Positions 28,304 through 37,700 of a DNA stretch of 64,000 nt are shown piece after piece. The translations under genes and the position numbers were made by a program. This stretch comes from Hahella sp. (lineage in GTDB: Bacteria; Pseudomonadota; Gammaproteobacteria; Pseudomonadales; Oleiphilaceae). The DNA lies in NCBI GenBank assembly GCA_028280065.1, contig JANQMN010000040.1:1-64000 (forward strand), read 5' to 3'. Numbering within the stretch: the first letter of the stretch is position 1; every line of letters begins with the position of its first letter. The notes beneath the pieces are model-generated. The model ran no database searches. It was given only the letters and a program-made list of their open reading frames with translations, and was not told where the DNA came from.

Positions 28304-28381
28304 GCAAATCCATGTCAGCTCCCCCGACTGTAACAGCCAACCTTGAGATTGTGCCAAAGAAGCGATGAGATGCCCTTCCTA

Positions 28382-28435
28382 AACAGGTTGTGACAACTGC
28401 TTCGTTCATTGGCACGGGGTGCCCTGTTCTTTTTT
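28382..28435 (+). terminator. Probable terminator after the chemoreceptor
   Basis: AACAG (28382-28386) pairs with CTGTT (28424-28428) and encloses a second stem, GGCAC (28411-28415) with GTGCC (28419-28423). A run of T follows directly (28428-28435). It is 80 bp after the chemoreceptor stop. The remaining bases to 28614 show no gene. Confidence 0.45.
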
Positions 28436-28701
28436 GCGGTTTCTACGTCCATTAGCGAATCCAAGCGAGCCTACTTACAGGCTTATGAAAAGAAACTAGG
28501 TCCGATAAGCAACGACTAGAAATACTGACTGGCATGCCTGAAAGCATAGGCGGTCAACTGAATTGCCTAATGAAAGATCAGCCACTACCATGATAGTAAA
28601 AATTCTGTACAAAAATGGACTTACTCCAAATGGAGAGAATGCCGACATCCGTTAGCCTGTTCGATTATGGCGCCTGGTCTAAATCCGTCCTGCGGATCAC
28701 G

Positions 28702-29511
28702 ATGCGAAGCCTGTGTACCCTGATGGTGTTCGCTGTCTTTTCAAATCCTCTCCTGGCGCATGAACAAGTTTCCACGCAGCAACCTGACGCTCGGCAGGCA
28801 GGTAGCGCAAAAAACCTTTTACAGCTCGCAACGGTGATTGACTTTGCGCCATATGCCTATCAAAAAAGTGACGGTAGCTGGGAGGGAATTGATTATGAAA
28901 TCATTAGGACCATTTTTGATGGTTTGCAGATAGGCTTTTCCATTCGTCAGTTACCCCGCAAACGTATCACCAAATTACTCGAAGAAGGCGGGATTGATGG
29001 TCTTGTGAGCACAACGCCCTACAATGTGCAGGATGTTTTAAGGCATATGTGGCGGTCCGACACGCTATACCATTCCGAAGTTTCTGCATTCGGGTTAAGG
29101 CTTAGAATGTTCGACAAAGACGTTAAAAGCTTCTTTAGCAACGCCGGCAAATATCGACTGGGTTTATTGCGAGAGTTTTACTATGTGATTGAAGGTCATG
29201 AGCTGACAGGCCGGGAAAACGTAATCCGGGTCAATCGGGAAGAGCAACTCATCGAACTGTTAATGATAGAAAGAATAGATCTGGCCTTGTCGGAGGATAT
29301 ATCCCTGATCTACAAGGCAAGAAAAAACGGTCATTTCGACAACATCAAGCCGGTTGTGGAAGTTGCCAGCCGACCGGTTTACCTGGCTCTCAGGCGCCAG
29401 GTAATGGAGCGGTATCCACAGCTAGGCCTGCGAATTAATCAAAAAATCGAGACCATTGTAAGAAGCGGATTCGTCGATAACGTAATCGTAAAATATCTGA
29501 CGTTGAAGTAG
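28702..29511 (+). CDS. Orphan family-3 solute-binding protein
   Basis: A periplasmic two-lobed binding protein of the SBP_bac_3 type: 'LATVIDFAPYAYQKSDGSWEGIDYEIIRTIF' is the usual first-lobe opening and 'EEGGIDGLVSTTPYN' the ligand-loop region. I prefer ATG 28702 because MRSLCTLMVFAVFSNPLLAHE is then a normal signal peptide and the protein is about 269 residues; an upstream ATG at 28615 is also in frame. No permease or ATPase is adjacent, and similar orphan proteins occur at 40450 and 45301, suggesting sensing or extracellular roles. Ligand unknown, probably an amino acid or similar small molecule. Confidence 0.8.
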   Translation: MRSLCTLMVFAVFSNPLLAHEQVSTQQPDARQAGSAKNLLQLATVIDFAPYAYQKSDGSWEGIDYEIIRTIFDGLQIGFSIRQLPRKRITKLLEEGGIDGLVSTTPYNVQDVLRHMWRSDTLYHSEVSAFGLRLRMFDKDVKSFFSNAGKYRLGLLREFYYVIEGHELTGRENVIRVNREEQLIELLMIERIDLALSEDISLIYKARKNGHFDNIKPVVEVASRPVYLALRRQVMERYPQLGLRINQKIETIVRSGFVDNVIVKYLTLK

Positions 29512-29600
29512 CCGCTGCTGTTTGACCTACCCTGTCCGATGCCATGCATAAAGGCTTGCTCCCGCCGCTTTTAGCCAATGCGTTATCTCCTTAAAAGAGC

Positions 29601-30767
29601 CTAGAACAACTTAGCCAGCCGATGAATTCCTTCTTTAATTTTGGAATCATCCGAATGGGTGAAATTGAGCCTTAACGCCCCATAATTCGGATGTGTTGCG
29701 TAAAAAGCCTGACTGGGAACAAAGGCGACCTTTTGCGCCATGGCCTGCTTAAACAGAAGGCTGCTGTTTAATGCCGGATTTCGAAGTTGGCACCAGAGAA
29801 ACATGCCGCCGGAGGGCTTCGCGAATACCAGCTGATTGCCCAGCCTGGTTGTTAGGACCTCTGTCATTAGGTCTAAGCGGTTTGCGTAAACTTCCCGCAA
29901 ACGGCGGAGATGACTGTCAAGCGTATCCATCTGTAAAAACTCCACAAGTAGGGCCTGTAGGAAACCTGAGCTGTGCAAATCAGCGATTTGTTTGTATTTT
30001 AGGAACCGGCCCAATAAGTGCCCGGACGCCTGCAGCCAACCTAGACGAAATGAAGGAGCGATGGATTTTGAGAAAGAACATAGGCGAACGGATTGCCCGG
30101 GCAGTAATGAAAACAGCGAAGGTAAGGATGGGCCTGTGTAACTCAATGAATAATAGGGATCGTCTTCCAACAGGATAACTTCGGGATAGTTTTTCAATAA
30201 CGCGCTCAACTCTTGCCGCCGGGATAACGAATACGTCTTACCGGTCGGATTTTGAAAGTTAGGCAGACAGTAAATAAGTTTAATGCGCCTGGTCTTCAAA
30301 AGACTTTCCAGCGAGGACATAAGCGGTCCTTCAGCATCGCTCTGTAGCGAGTGAACACTCGCACCGGTACTGGCGAAAACCTGCAATGCACCGAGGTAAC
30401 TCGGTGCTTCCACAATGACCCCATCTCCCGGGTTCAGCAGGCATTCGGCAACAATATGCAATCCCTGTTGACTGCCGGTGGTAATCATTAACTGGTCAGT
30501 TGTTAGTGCGACATCATGGATCAGATTCTCGGCAATATAAGCCCTCAACACTTCAAGTCCTTGTGTTGCGCCATATTGAAAAGCGCAGCCGCCCCAAGTT
30601 TGAAACACCTTTTCCGACGCCTGATGCAGCGCGGACATCGGAAACAACCGGGGATCGGGCAGCCCTCCGGCGAAGGAAATGACATCCGGCTGCTGACTGG
30701 CTGTCAGAATGTCCCGTATGAATGAACTCTTAAGGTTAGCGACACGCGATGAAAACTGAATCGTCAT
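29601..30767 (-). CDS. PLP-dependent aminotransferase (class I/II, LysN/MocR-type fold)
   Basis: The 388-residue enzyme from ATG 30767 ('MTIQFSSRVANLKSSFIRDIL') shows 'PDVISFAGGLPDPRLFP', 'GATQGLEVLRAYIA', 'TTGSQQGLHIVAECLLNPGD', 'YCLPNFQNPTGKTYS' and the Schiff-base lysine in 'LCSFSKSIAPSFRLGW'. This subgroup includes 2-aminoadipate and aromatic/branched-chain aminotransferases and lacks the DNA-binding domain of MocR proteins. The open frame runs further upstream to 31010, but that would overlap the divergent AraC gene. Divergence from that regulator suggests local control. Confidence 0.87.
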   Translation of the reverse strand: MTIQFSSRVANLKSSFIRDILTASQQPDVISFAGGLPDPRLFPMSALHQASEKVFQTWGGCAFQYGATQGLEVLRAYIAENLIHDVALTTDQLMITTGSQQGLHIVAECLLNPGDGVIVEAPSYLGALQVFASTGASVHSLQSDAEGPLMSSLESLLKTRRIKLIYCLPNFQNPTGKTYSLSRRQELSALLKNYPEVILLEDDPYYSLSYTGPSLPSLFSLLPGQSVRLCSFSKSIAPSFRLGWLQASGHLLGRFLKYKQIADLHSSGFLQALLVEFLQMDTLDSHLRRLREVYANRLDLMTEVLTTRLGNQLVFAKPSGGMFLWCQLRNPALNSSLLFKQAMAQKVAFVPSQAFYATHPNYGALRLNFTHSDDSKIKEGIHRLAKLF

Positions 30768-30911
30768 TGGTCTTCGACTCTCAATTACAGGTTTACGAAT
30801 GAGGCCGGATTGTGACTGATCTGGGTATGACCGATTTGCTGAAATCAAACAACCCAGTTGTCGAAATGTGCTATTTTTTAGTTGTGTCGATAATCGAAAC
30901 GCTGGACCGGA

Positions 30912-31835
30912 TTGCCAATAGAACCTTTGAAAAATACCGCTAATGTTAAAGGCCGCAAAACCCGGTTGGATCATCAGAACCGCATTAACGATGCCTTGCA
31001 TTATATACATCGTAATCTCAGTGGCGATCTACGGATTCGGTCGTTAGCCGCCAGCGCCTGTTATTCGGATTATCATTTTCAACGGCTTTTTAAACGGGCT
31101 ACCGGGGAAACGGTGCACGAATATATAAAGCGGTCACGTTTGGAGTGGGCGGCCAATCTGTTGATTTTTAATCCTTCGTCGGAAATTCAGGAAGTGGCCC
31201 AGGATTGCGGTTTTCAGTCTAACTCTTCCTTTTACCATGCCTTCAAAGCGCATACCGGGTATGCACCGTCCGAATGGCGGGCAACAAAGTATCAAAAGCA
31301 GGTTCATCAGGAGGTATGCCAAACTGCACTTCCTAAGACCTTGCAGTTATCGGAGGCAAGTGTCCACGAGTTGCCGGATTTCCAGGTTGCTTACGTGCGG
31401 CATCGCGGTTATGACGCCTCTATCCACCGGGCATGGCAGAAATTGCGTGCCTGGTGTGCTTCACAACCCAAGCTCGATTTCGATGCAATGGAGATGATCG
31501 GATTACACCATAGCAATCCGAATATCGTACCCCTGGCGGAATGCCACTACGTTGCCTGCCTGGTAATCTCGGAACCGGTTTTTCGCAGTGCAGGGGTAAG
31601 CAGTATGAGCATTCCAGGGGGGCTCTACGCCTGTTGGTATGCCTCAGGAAATTATGGCGATATTCTGGCGCTCTGGAGTCACCTATATTATCAATGGTTG
31701 CCGGCCAGCGATTATGAGGCGCTTTCCATTCCGCCGCACACCCGGTATTTGCGAAACCACCTATTGCATCCTGACGTCAATGCCGATAGCAAATTTGATA
31801 TCGAATTCCGCATGCCTGTGCGGCTGCGGTTTTAA
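30912..31835 (+). CDS. AraC-family regulator with GyrI-like C-terminal domain
   Basis: The double helix-turn-helix is at the N-terminus (about 25-125): 'IRSLAASACYSDYHFQRLFKRATGETVHEYIKRSRLEWAANLL' and 'EVAQDCGFQSNSSFYHAFKAHTGYAPSEWR'. Residues 150-305 are a GyrI-like ligand-binding domain ('VHELPDFQVAYVRHRGY', 'MSIPGGLYACWYASGNYG'). This is the Rob/SoxS-like DNA domain fused to an effector domain, as in Rob and BmrR-type sensors. The start is uncertain: the open frame begins with TTG at 30912 and no strong ribosome site is seen. It is divergent from the aminotransferase gene. Confidence 0.85.
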   Translation: MPIEPLKNTANVKGRKTRLDHQNRINDALHYIHRNLSGDLRIRSLAASACYSDYHFQRLFKRATGETVHEYIKRSRLEWAANLLIFNPSSEIQEVAQDCGFQSNSSFYHAFKAHTGYAPSEWRATKYQKQVHQEVCQTALPKTLQLSEASVHELPDFQVAYVRHRGYDASIHRAWQKLRAWCASQPKLDFDAMEMIGLHHSNPNIVPLAECHYVACLVISEPVFRSAGVSSMSIPGGLYACWYASGNYGDILALWSHLYYQWLPASDYEALSIPPHTRYLRNHLLHPDVNADSKFDIEFRMPVRLRF

Positions 31836-31877
31836 GCGATGTAATGATAGGCAGCTATCGTTTGCTATTCGTATTGT

Positions 31878-34121
31878 TCAGAGTTGTCTATCGCCTATAT
31901 GAATCGAAAAAATCTTCAACTCTTTGACTTTCGGATACTCTAGCAGCTCGTTCTTGTCCCTATTTTTCAAATCGCTCAATGTCCCCACACTTTCTTCAAT
32001 CAGATCAAGCGTTTTCTGAACACTTACAATAAATTGTTCCGGTGCATCCACAGTTCCCATTAACCTTGCAATCGAATATATGCCCAGATCGTCCTGAATT
32101 AAATCGCCAGCCAATTGAATGGACTCGTATAACCATTTGATAACCTGTTCTGCTAAACCCACGGTGATTGCCGGGCTAAAATCCCAAAGAAGGATTGCAA
32201 AAGCCAGTTTAATATTAGGCCTGTAGGTGCGTAACATCGTTGCCTGGTCGTAAGCACTGGCGGCATTTAATGCTTTTTGCAGCAGTGAATGGTAATGCTT
32301 CTTGGTATAAGGAGCGCCGTCTTCCAGCCATCCGAAAGATATAAACAGTTCTTTTGCTGTTTTTCGGGTTACGCCTGTATGGTCCAATATTCTTTTATGG
32401 GGTTTCTCAAAATACTCAGGGCTTTGTTCTAACATTCTCTTGAAGCTGCAAACACAAAGCAGCCAGTAAATCGAACGATGGCCTGTGGGCGATATAGATA
32501 ATCCTTCCTGAAACTTCTTTATGGCTTTATTCAACAGATTAAAAACGTCGTCATTCGCATACCTGTTTTCATCTTTGTTTCTTCTGATATGTTCAAACGT
32601 TTTCATTGCTTTGCCAAGCAGCAGTATTCCATGTTCACAATAGAAATCTTCATCCATGGCGACACTCATGCTTTCAATAAAATTCGCTTCTTCTTCCGCC
32701 CTGTAAAAAAGTTTGCAGGATGCATTGTACGATGAAGCCTCAACGCCCAATTGGCAAAAAATCATCAACTTAAGTGTTCGGGCATTTAGGTTAGCGTGAT
32801 CGATGCTCAACGTGACTTTAAGAATATCGATAGCATCCCAGAAGCACCTTCTGAAAAACAAAACTTTAGCAATCTCAATACCCAACTGAGAATTCTGTGG
32901 GGTATTAAAGAACTTTTCTAGCAAGTTTTGACCCTTTGCCTTTTTTTCATACGCATGAGGAGTTTGAATCAGTTGCCTGCGCTTCATGGTTGATACCGGA
33001 TCGGTCCTGAGCAACTCATCTTTCATGATAGTGAAATCGAATTCCCAGTATAAAGTGCTCCAGAATCCGGCCAGCCACCAGGTATTTATCGATTCACCAT
33101 TGGACATGGTTATTTCATAAGGTTTCTCGCTGAAGATTATCCGTATGTCATTCACCAATATGCATAACCGCGTATAATCTGTCATTCTTATCATCGGATC
33201 TTGCGGAAGTTTCTCATGTAATATCGATTGCATGTATCCTTCCATTGCCGAAAAGGTTCCGGCAATGATTCCAATCGTCAACAGAATACGCCCCGAACTG
33301 AACTCAGAAAGCGCCCATTTAACAGAAATCTGATGGGCAATGGCGATTGAATTTCTGGCGCTTTGGCTGAAGAATGCCGGATGTTGCAAATTACTGCCTT
33401 TTACCTTTTCTCTCGGCAAATCAACATAAAAGCAAGTTGTATGAAATGGACAAATTCTAAGATCTTTGGATAGTCCTAGCTCATTTACGCAAATGTGCAC
33501 CATGCGCTTTAACCATTTCATCGCCTTATCGCCGACTAAGGCGCCTCGACTACTCAAACAGAATCCGATTCGCACGCCTTCTGTAGGACAAACATTTTGT
33601 TCGGGCCGGCGTATTCTTAGCAGTGATTCGTAATTCCAAGCCAGTCCGAGTTCCGGGCGATGATAACCGAGCCAGAAGCTCAATAAACGAACCGTATTTC
33701 GCTTTATATTGGTGTTGATAGATTCATGGCCAAGCCTGCTGAACATGGCGTTACTCACCTTTCCGGAAGGGACCAGTTCTCCGAGATCATATTCTTTGAT
33801 AAGACGATTAATCGATATGGTAAGTGCCCTGGTAGACATGTTTATCGCGTGCTTGTTTTTTAAGAAACCGGTGAATGTCAAATCTTCCGGAGGCACACAA
33901 TCTTCCGGTTGTCGGCTGTTGTCTTGTAAAAAGGCTTCAAAGGCTTTTTCGCTTTTGTCCTTAATAAGGTCGTTAGCCGCCGCTATTTGTACAAATTGCT
34001 CGATAGAGTTGGTTTCATTTTCGACAAAACTCAAATAAGCGTCGGTTGTCGGAAAAACAGCAAGTAGTGCATTTTTGATCTTTTCCTTTTGAGTAATGTT
34101 TAAATCCGCTTTTTTGTGCAT
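31878..34121 (-). CDS. Large protein of unknown function (747 aa), possible effector-associated N-domain
   Basis: I do not recognise this protein as a whole. Residues 5-70 ('NITQKEKIKNALLAVFPTTDAYLSFVE' and on) weakly resemble the helical effector-associated domains that recruit partners in bacterial conflict proteins; this is impression only. The middle (about 150-350) has a Cys/His-containing stretch ('DLRICPFHTTCFYVD') and a hydrophobic 'GRILLTIGIIAGTFSAMEGYM'. Residues about 400-640 look like irregular TPR/helical repeats. No signal peptide, nuclease, protease or NTPase signature is visible. It is a single gene, divergent from the 1485-residue secreted protein across the hairpin-rich region, with an 8 bp inverted repeat 70 bp before its start. 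Confidence 0.7.
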   Translation of the reverse strand: MHKKADLNITQKEKIKNALLAVFPTTDAYLSFVENETNSIEQFVQIAAANDLIKDKSEKAFEAFLQDNSRQPEDCVPPEDLTFTGFLKNKHAINMSTRALTISINRLIKEYDLGELVPSGKVSNAMFSRLGHESINTNIKRNTVRLLSFWLGYHRPELGLAWNYESLLRIRRPEQNVCPTEGVRIGFCLSSRGALVGDKAMKWLKRMVHICVNELGLSKDLRICPFHTTCFYVDLPREKVKGSNLQHPAFFSQSARNSIAIAHQISVKWALSEFSSGRILLTIGIIAGTFSAMEGYMQSILHEKLPQDPMIRMTDYTRLCILVNDIRIIFSEKPYEITMSNGESINTWWLAGFWSTLYWEFDFTIMKDELLRTDPVSTMKRRQLIQTPHAYEKKAKGQNLLEKFFNTPQNSQLGIEIAKVLFFRRCFWDAIDILKVTLSIDHANLNARTLKLMIFCQLGVEASSYNASCKLFYRAEEEANFIESMSVAMDEDFYCEHGILLLGKAMKTFEHIRRNKDENRYANDDVFNLLNKAIKKFQEGLSISPTGHRSIYWLLCVCSFKRMLEQSPEYFEKPHKRILDHTGVTRKTAKELFISFGWLEDGAPYTKKHYHSLLQKALNAASAYDQATMLRTYRPNIKLAFAILLWDFSPAITVGLAEQVIKWLYESIQLAGDLIQDDLGIYSIARLMGTVDAPEQFIVSVQKTLDLIEESVGTLSDLKNRDKNELLEYPKVKELKIFSIHIGDRQL

Positions 34122-34190
34122 GAAACTACATCCCTTGGTTCGTGCCCCATAACAAATGTCTTCAGATAGTGTTTTATACAGAGTATTTGA

Positions 34191-34227
34191 GTTAGTAAGC
34201 TGGACTTAAATCAACGAAGTTACTAAC
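34191..34227. promoter_or_regulatory. Inverted repeat upstream of the 747-residue protein gene
   Basis: GTTAGTAA (34191-34198) and TTACTAAC (34220-34227) are perfect 8 bp arms, 21 bases apart (about three helical turns centre to centre). They lie 70-106 bp upstream of the minus-strand start at 34121, a usual place for an operator. No second copy was noticed. Confidence 0.4.
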
Positions 34228-34466
34228 GCCGCATCTAAAAAAAGCACATCACCAGAAAACTATTCGCCGGTGCCGTAAATTTTGTGTAATTCCATATTGA
34301 AAAGATCTATTAGTGATACTTCGTCAAATGAGGCAATTGGTTCAGCCTGTAGTCAATGGCCGTCGGTGTTTTCCCATCTTTGACATCGGCCTCTCTCAAT
34401 ATGGCCAGCCTCGGTGTAAAACACTCTCTGTTTTATAGTGATCCATTAATTTAACTGAAAAGCATG

Positions 34467-34697
34467 AACACCTAAGGTGTTTCAGGGTTTCCCTGATATA
34501 GAGTATGTAATTGATTCGGTAGATAGTTCTCATCCAGAAACTGAAGTTTATGAGTGAGAACTAACATGGCACATGGAAGTGCCATCAAAATCGATAGCTT
34601 AAGCTATTGATTTTGCGAGAAACTAAAAATCGCAATTTTTAGTTTCGACTACGCGAAACGCCAAGGATGGCGTTTCAGGATGAAAACTAGATAGTTC
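34467..34697. repeat. Chain of at least six hairpins in a divergent intergenic region
   Basis: From left to right: AACACC/GGTGTT (34467-34481); TCAGGG/CCCTGA (34482-34496); GTTCTC/GAGAAC (34526-34561, with AAACT/AGTTT inside); ATGGCAC/GTGCCAT (34566-34585); a 30 base palindrome with 15 bp arms and one mismatch (34586-34615); a perfect 12 bp stem with loop CGCA (34619-34646); a perfect 9 bp stem with loop AGGA (34655-34676). Neighbouring hairpins nearly touch. GTTCTCATCCAGAAAC (34526-34541) and GTTTCAGGATGAAAAC (34672-34687) are inverted copies matching at 14 of 16. The 9-mer AGATAGTTC occurs directly repeated at 34521-34529 and 34689-34697. Two stems carry GGA in the loop. It could be a structured mobile element or a structured leader RNA for the gene at 34794. 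Confidence 0.75.
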
Positions 34698-34793
34698 CTT
34701 TAAGGCTTGATGGCGGCATCCCTGCGGCCGTTATTCTGGTTATAAAGTTGGCCGTAATGATGAACAGGACCTCGATTTGAAAAGGAGTGGATA

Positions 34794-37700
34794 GTGAGCA
34801 AATTCAAATTGGCTAGGCGGACCCTTCTAATAGTTTTAATACTTCAAAGTCTTTGTCTTTTTCATACTGATGTTTACGGTGCGATTGAGGGTAATCAGGT
34901 CATTGAGTGGGTGAAACCGATAGCCGTCATAGACGGCTGCGATACCCGTTTTGCCGCCAATATGTTTGATGATGATGAAAACACCATCTGGCAGCACTTT
35001 TCAGAGGAACGGCACTGGGTCGTCCTGGATATGGGGCAGTCCGTGGAAATCGGAATGATCCGTCAATGGCATAGAAGTACATTTGATACGGAATACGCTA
35101 TAGAAGAAATATATGTGTCGGATAGCTTAGACGACTGGGGCGATTCGATTGGGAGCATAAGAAGAATCCACAGGGAAGACCCAGGATGGAAAGAGGCAAC
35201 TTTAACGCCAAAAATAGGACGCTATGTCAAGCTTGTAACAGAGCTAAGCAGATCGCCCTATTTCCGGGAGATAAGATTTGGCGTTTTGCGAGATACAGAA
35301 ACGCCGGAACCGGCACCGGAAGCAAACACAAGTGCATGGGTGAAGGCGGTATCAGTGATAGACGGTTGCGATACCCGTTATGCTGGCAATATGTTTGATG
35401 ACGATGAAAACACTATCTGGCAACACTTTTCGGACGAACGGCATTGGGTCGTCCTGGACATGGGTCAATCTGTGCAAATTGGAAAAATTCGGCAATGGCA
35501 TAGAAGTACATTTGATACGGAATATGCAATAGAAGAAATATATGTGTCGGATAATTTTGATGACTGGGGCGCATCAGTAGGCGGCATAGGAAGAATCCAC
35601 AGGGAAGATCCCGGCTGGAAAGAAGCGCTCTTAACACCCAAAACCGGACGCTATGTCAAACTTGTAACAGAGCTAAGCAGATCACCTTATTTCAGGGAGA
35701 TAGAATTTGGATTGATCACCGAAACCAATCCACCGGAAGACCCGGAAGGCACTGCTGTCGTTACAGCCAGCAGCCTTTCAGTCGTTGATATTCAGGCAGC
35801 AATTAACTCACTTGAAACGCTTGGCGGCGGCACCGTCATCCTGCCATCAGGACAGGTCGATCATCAAAATACCGTTATTAATATGCCCGCGGGAATACAT
35901 CTCTTTGGCCAAGGTAAAGACTTAACCCAAATTCAAAATAGTGAAATCAGAGTAACGGGGGACAATGACCGCACAATATCTACGCGAATTTCAAATCTTT
36001 TCCTTGGCGGTTTCAGCCATATTCAAATGGTGCGGGTAGAAAACTTTCGTATTGACCACATTCACATAGAAACGCTGCATACCAACAATGATTACCAGGG
36101 AGCTATACGTCTGGTTGATTCTCACAGTGGTGTCATTGATACCTCAGCCATCCATTCGAATATGTATGGGATTAATATCATCAATCAAAGTGATCGCTAT
36201 GAGACAGATTGGGTTTCTGATACTTCTATTTTGTTAGGTAGTCCAAATGCCGTTTTTATTGAGGACAATGAATTTGAGCATTATCGCCATGGAACCGTTG
36301 GTCATGCCAATGCGCACTACGTTGTTCGCCACAATTATTTTCAAGGGGGGAATGACGGCCTGCCTCCTTCGCATGCTATTGATGGACATGGTGTGGGGTT
36401 CACTGATTCCAATACCGGGACAAGGCTTATTGAAGCTTATAACAATACCATCAGTGCCGAATACAACAATGAACCTTATGACTGGAAAGCCATTGCAATT
36501 CGTGCCGGTTCAGCCGTTATCTTTGATAACTACTTGATTGGATGGGATAACGGTATTGCTCTAACGCTTGATATGTATGACAGCGATGCGGACCACAATA
36601 ATACAGAGCTTTTCCCTCATGATATCTGGGTGTGGGACAACAGTGTCGATAATCCTGAACAGCTGGATGAAATGGTGTTTGTGACGAGCCAAATGAATGA
36701 CAGTCCTGATGGTGGCCATACTGGCGGTACAATTCCACGCTATTCCGAGGACTATATTCGTCTGGGGCAAGAGTACCATCTCAGAGCACCTGATTTGCTG
36801 CAGGATGGCTTTGCCTACACCCCCTATATGTATCCGCATCCCTACAGAACAGAGTATTCAACGCCGGATTCTGTTGTCCTGGTATCACCAGTTGGGCCTA
36901 TCGTTTCAACGCCGCCTTCGGACCCATCAGATCCGCCACCGGAACCTGATCCCGGCTCAGCAATTACAGAGAGTGAAAGCTTAAGCATCGATGATATTGA
37001 GGCTGCAATAGCAACCATCAGGAATCTAGGTGGAGGCACTGTTATCCTTCCGGAAGGAGAAGTTGATCATGGCGGTGCCCGTCTGGCTCTCACCGCCGGG
37101 ATACAGATCATCGGTCAGGGAGTGGAGAAAACCAGAATCCTGAATGCAAACATCTACCTTGACTCACGAAATGGAAACGATCTTGGCCATCTGACCCGGC
37201 TTTCAGGGGTGTATCTCGGAGAAACAAGCACTATTGAATTTCGTGAAGTGGAGAATTTCAGAATTGACCACATTCATCTTGAAAGAACCGGCGGTCAGGG
37301 AGTGATCCTGCGTGATTCGACAAGAGGCGTCATTGACAATAGTTACTTTGATACAACTAACTACGGCATTATGGTCACGACCATGGGAAATCTGGCCGAT
37401 GACTGGAATGCCGATACGCAGGCGGTGCTGCAGCAGACAACCGCAGGCGATTCGATCTTTATCGAAAATTGTGAGTTCATCAACTATCACCACGCTTTGG
37501 TCGGTCATAACAATGGCCGCTACGTTGCCCGTTATAATACCTTTCACGGCGGTAACCGAGGGAATCAACCGAGCCATCCGATTGATGCACACGGTGACTT
37601 CTATGCCGGCGATATGGGCACAAGGCTGATTGAAGTCTACAACAACCTTATCTCCGCATCGGACAATACCCTGGGTCAGGCCTGGAAGGCCATCGCGGTT

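Noticed and set aside
27709-28357. 100- and 210-codon minus-strand ORFs over the chemoreceptor gene
   Set aside because: They overlap the conserved signalling domain of the chemoreceptor and have no features of their own.
30768-31010. 81-codon N-terminal extension of the aminotransferase
   Set aside because: It would overlap the divergent AraC gene, and family members begin at the internal MTIQF-like start.
34467-34697. CRISPR array
   Set aside because: The hairpins all differ in sequence and spacing; there is no repeated unit with spacers.
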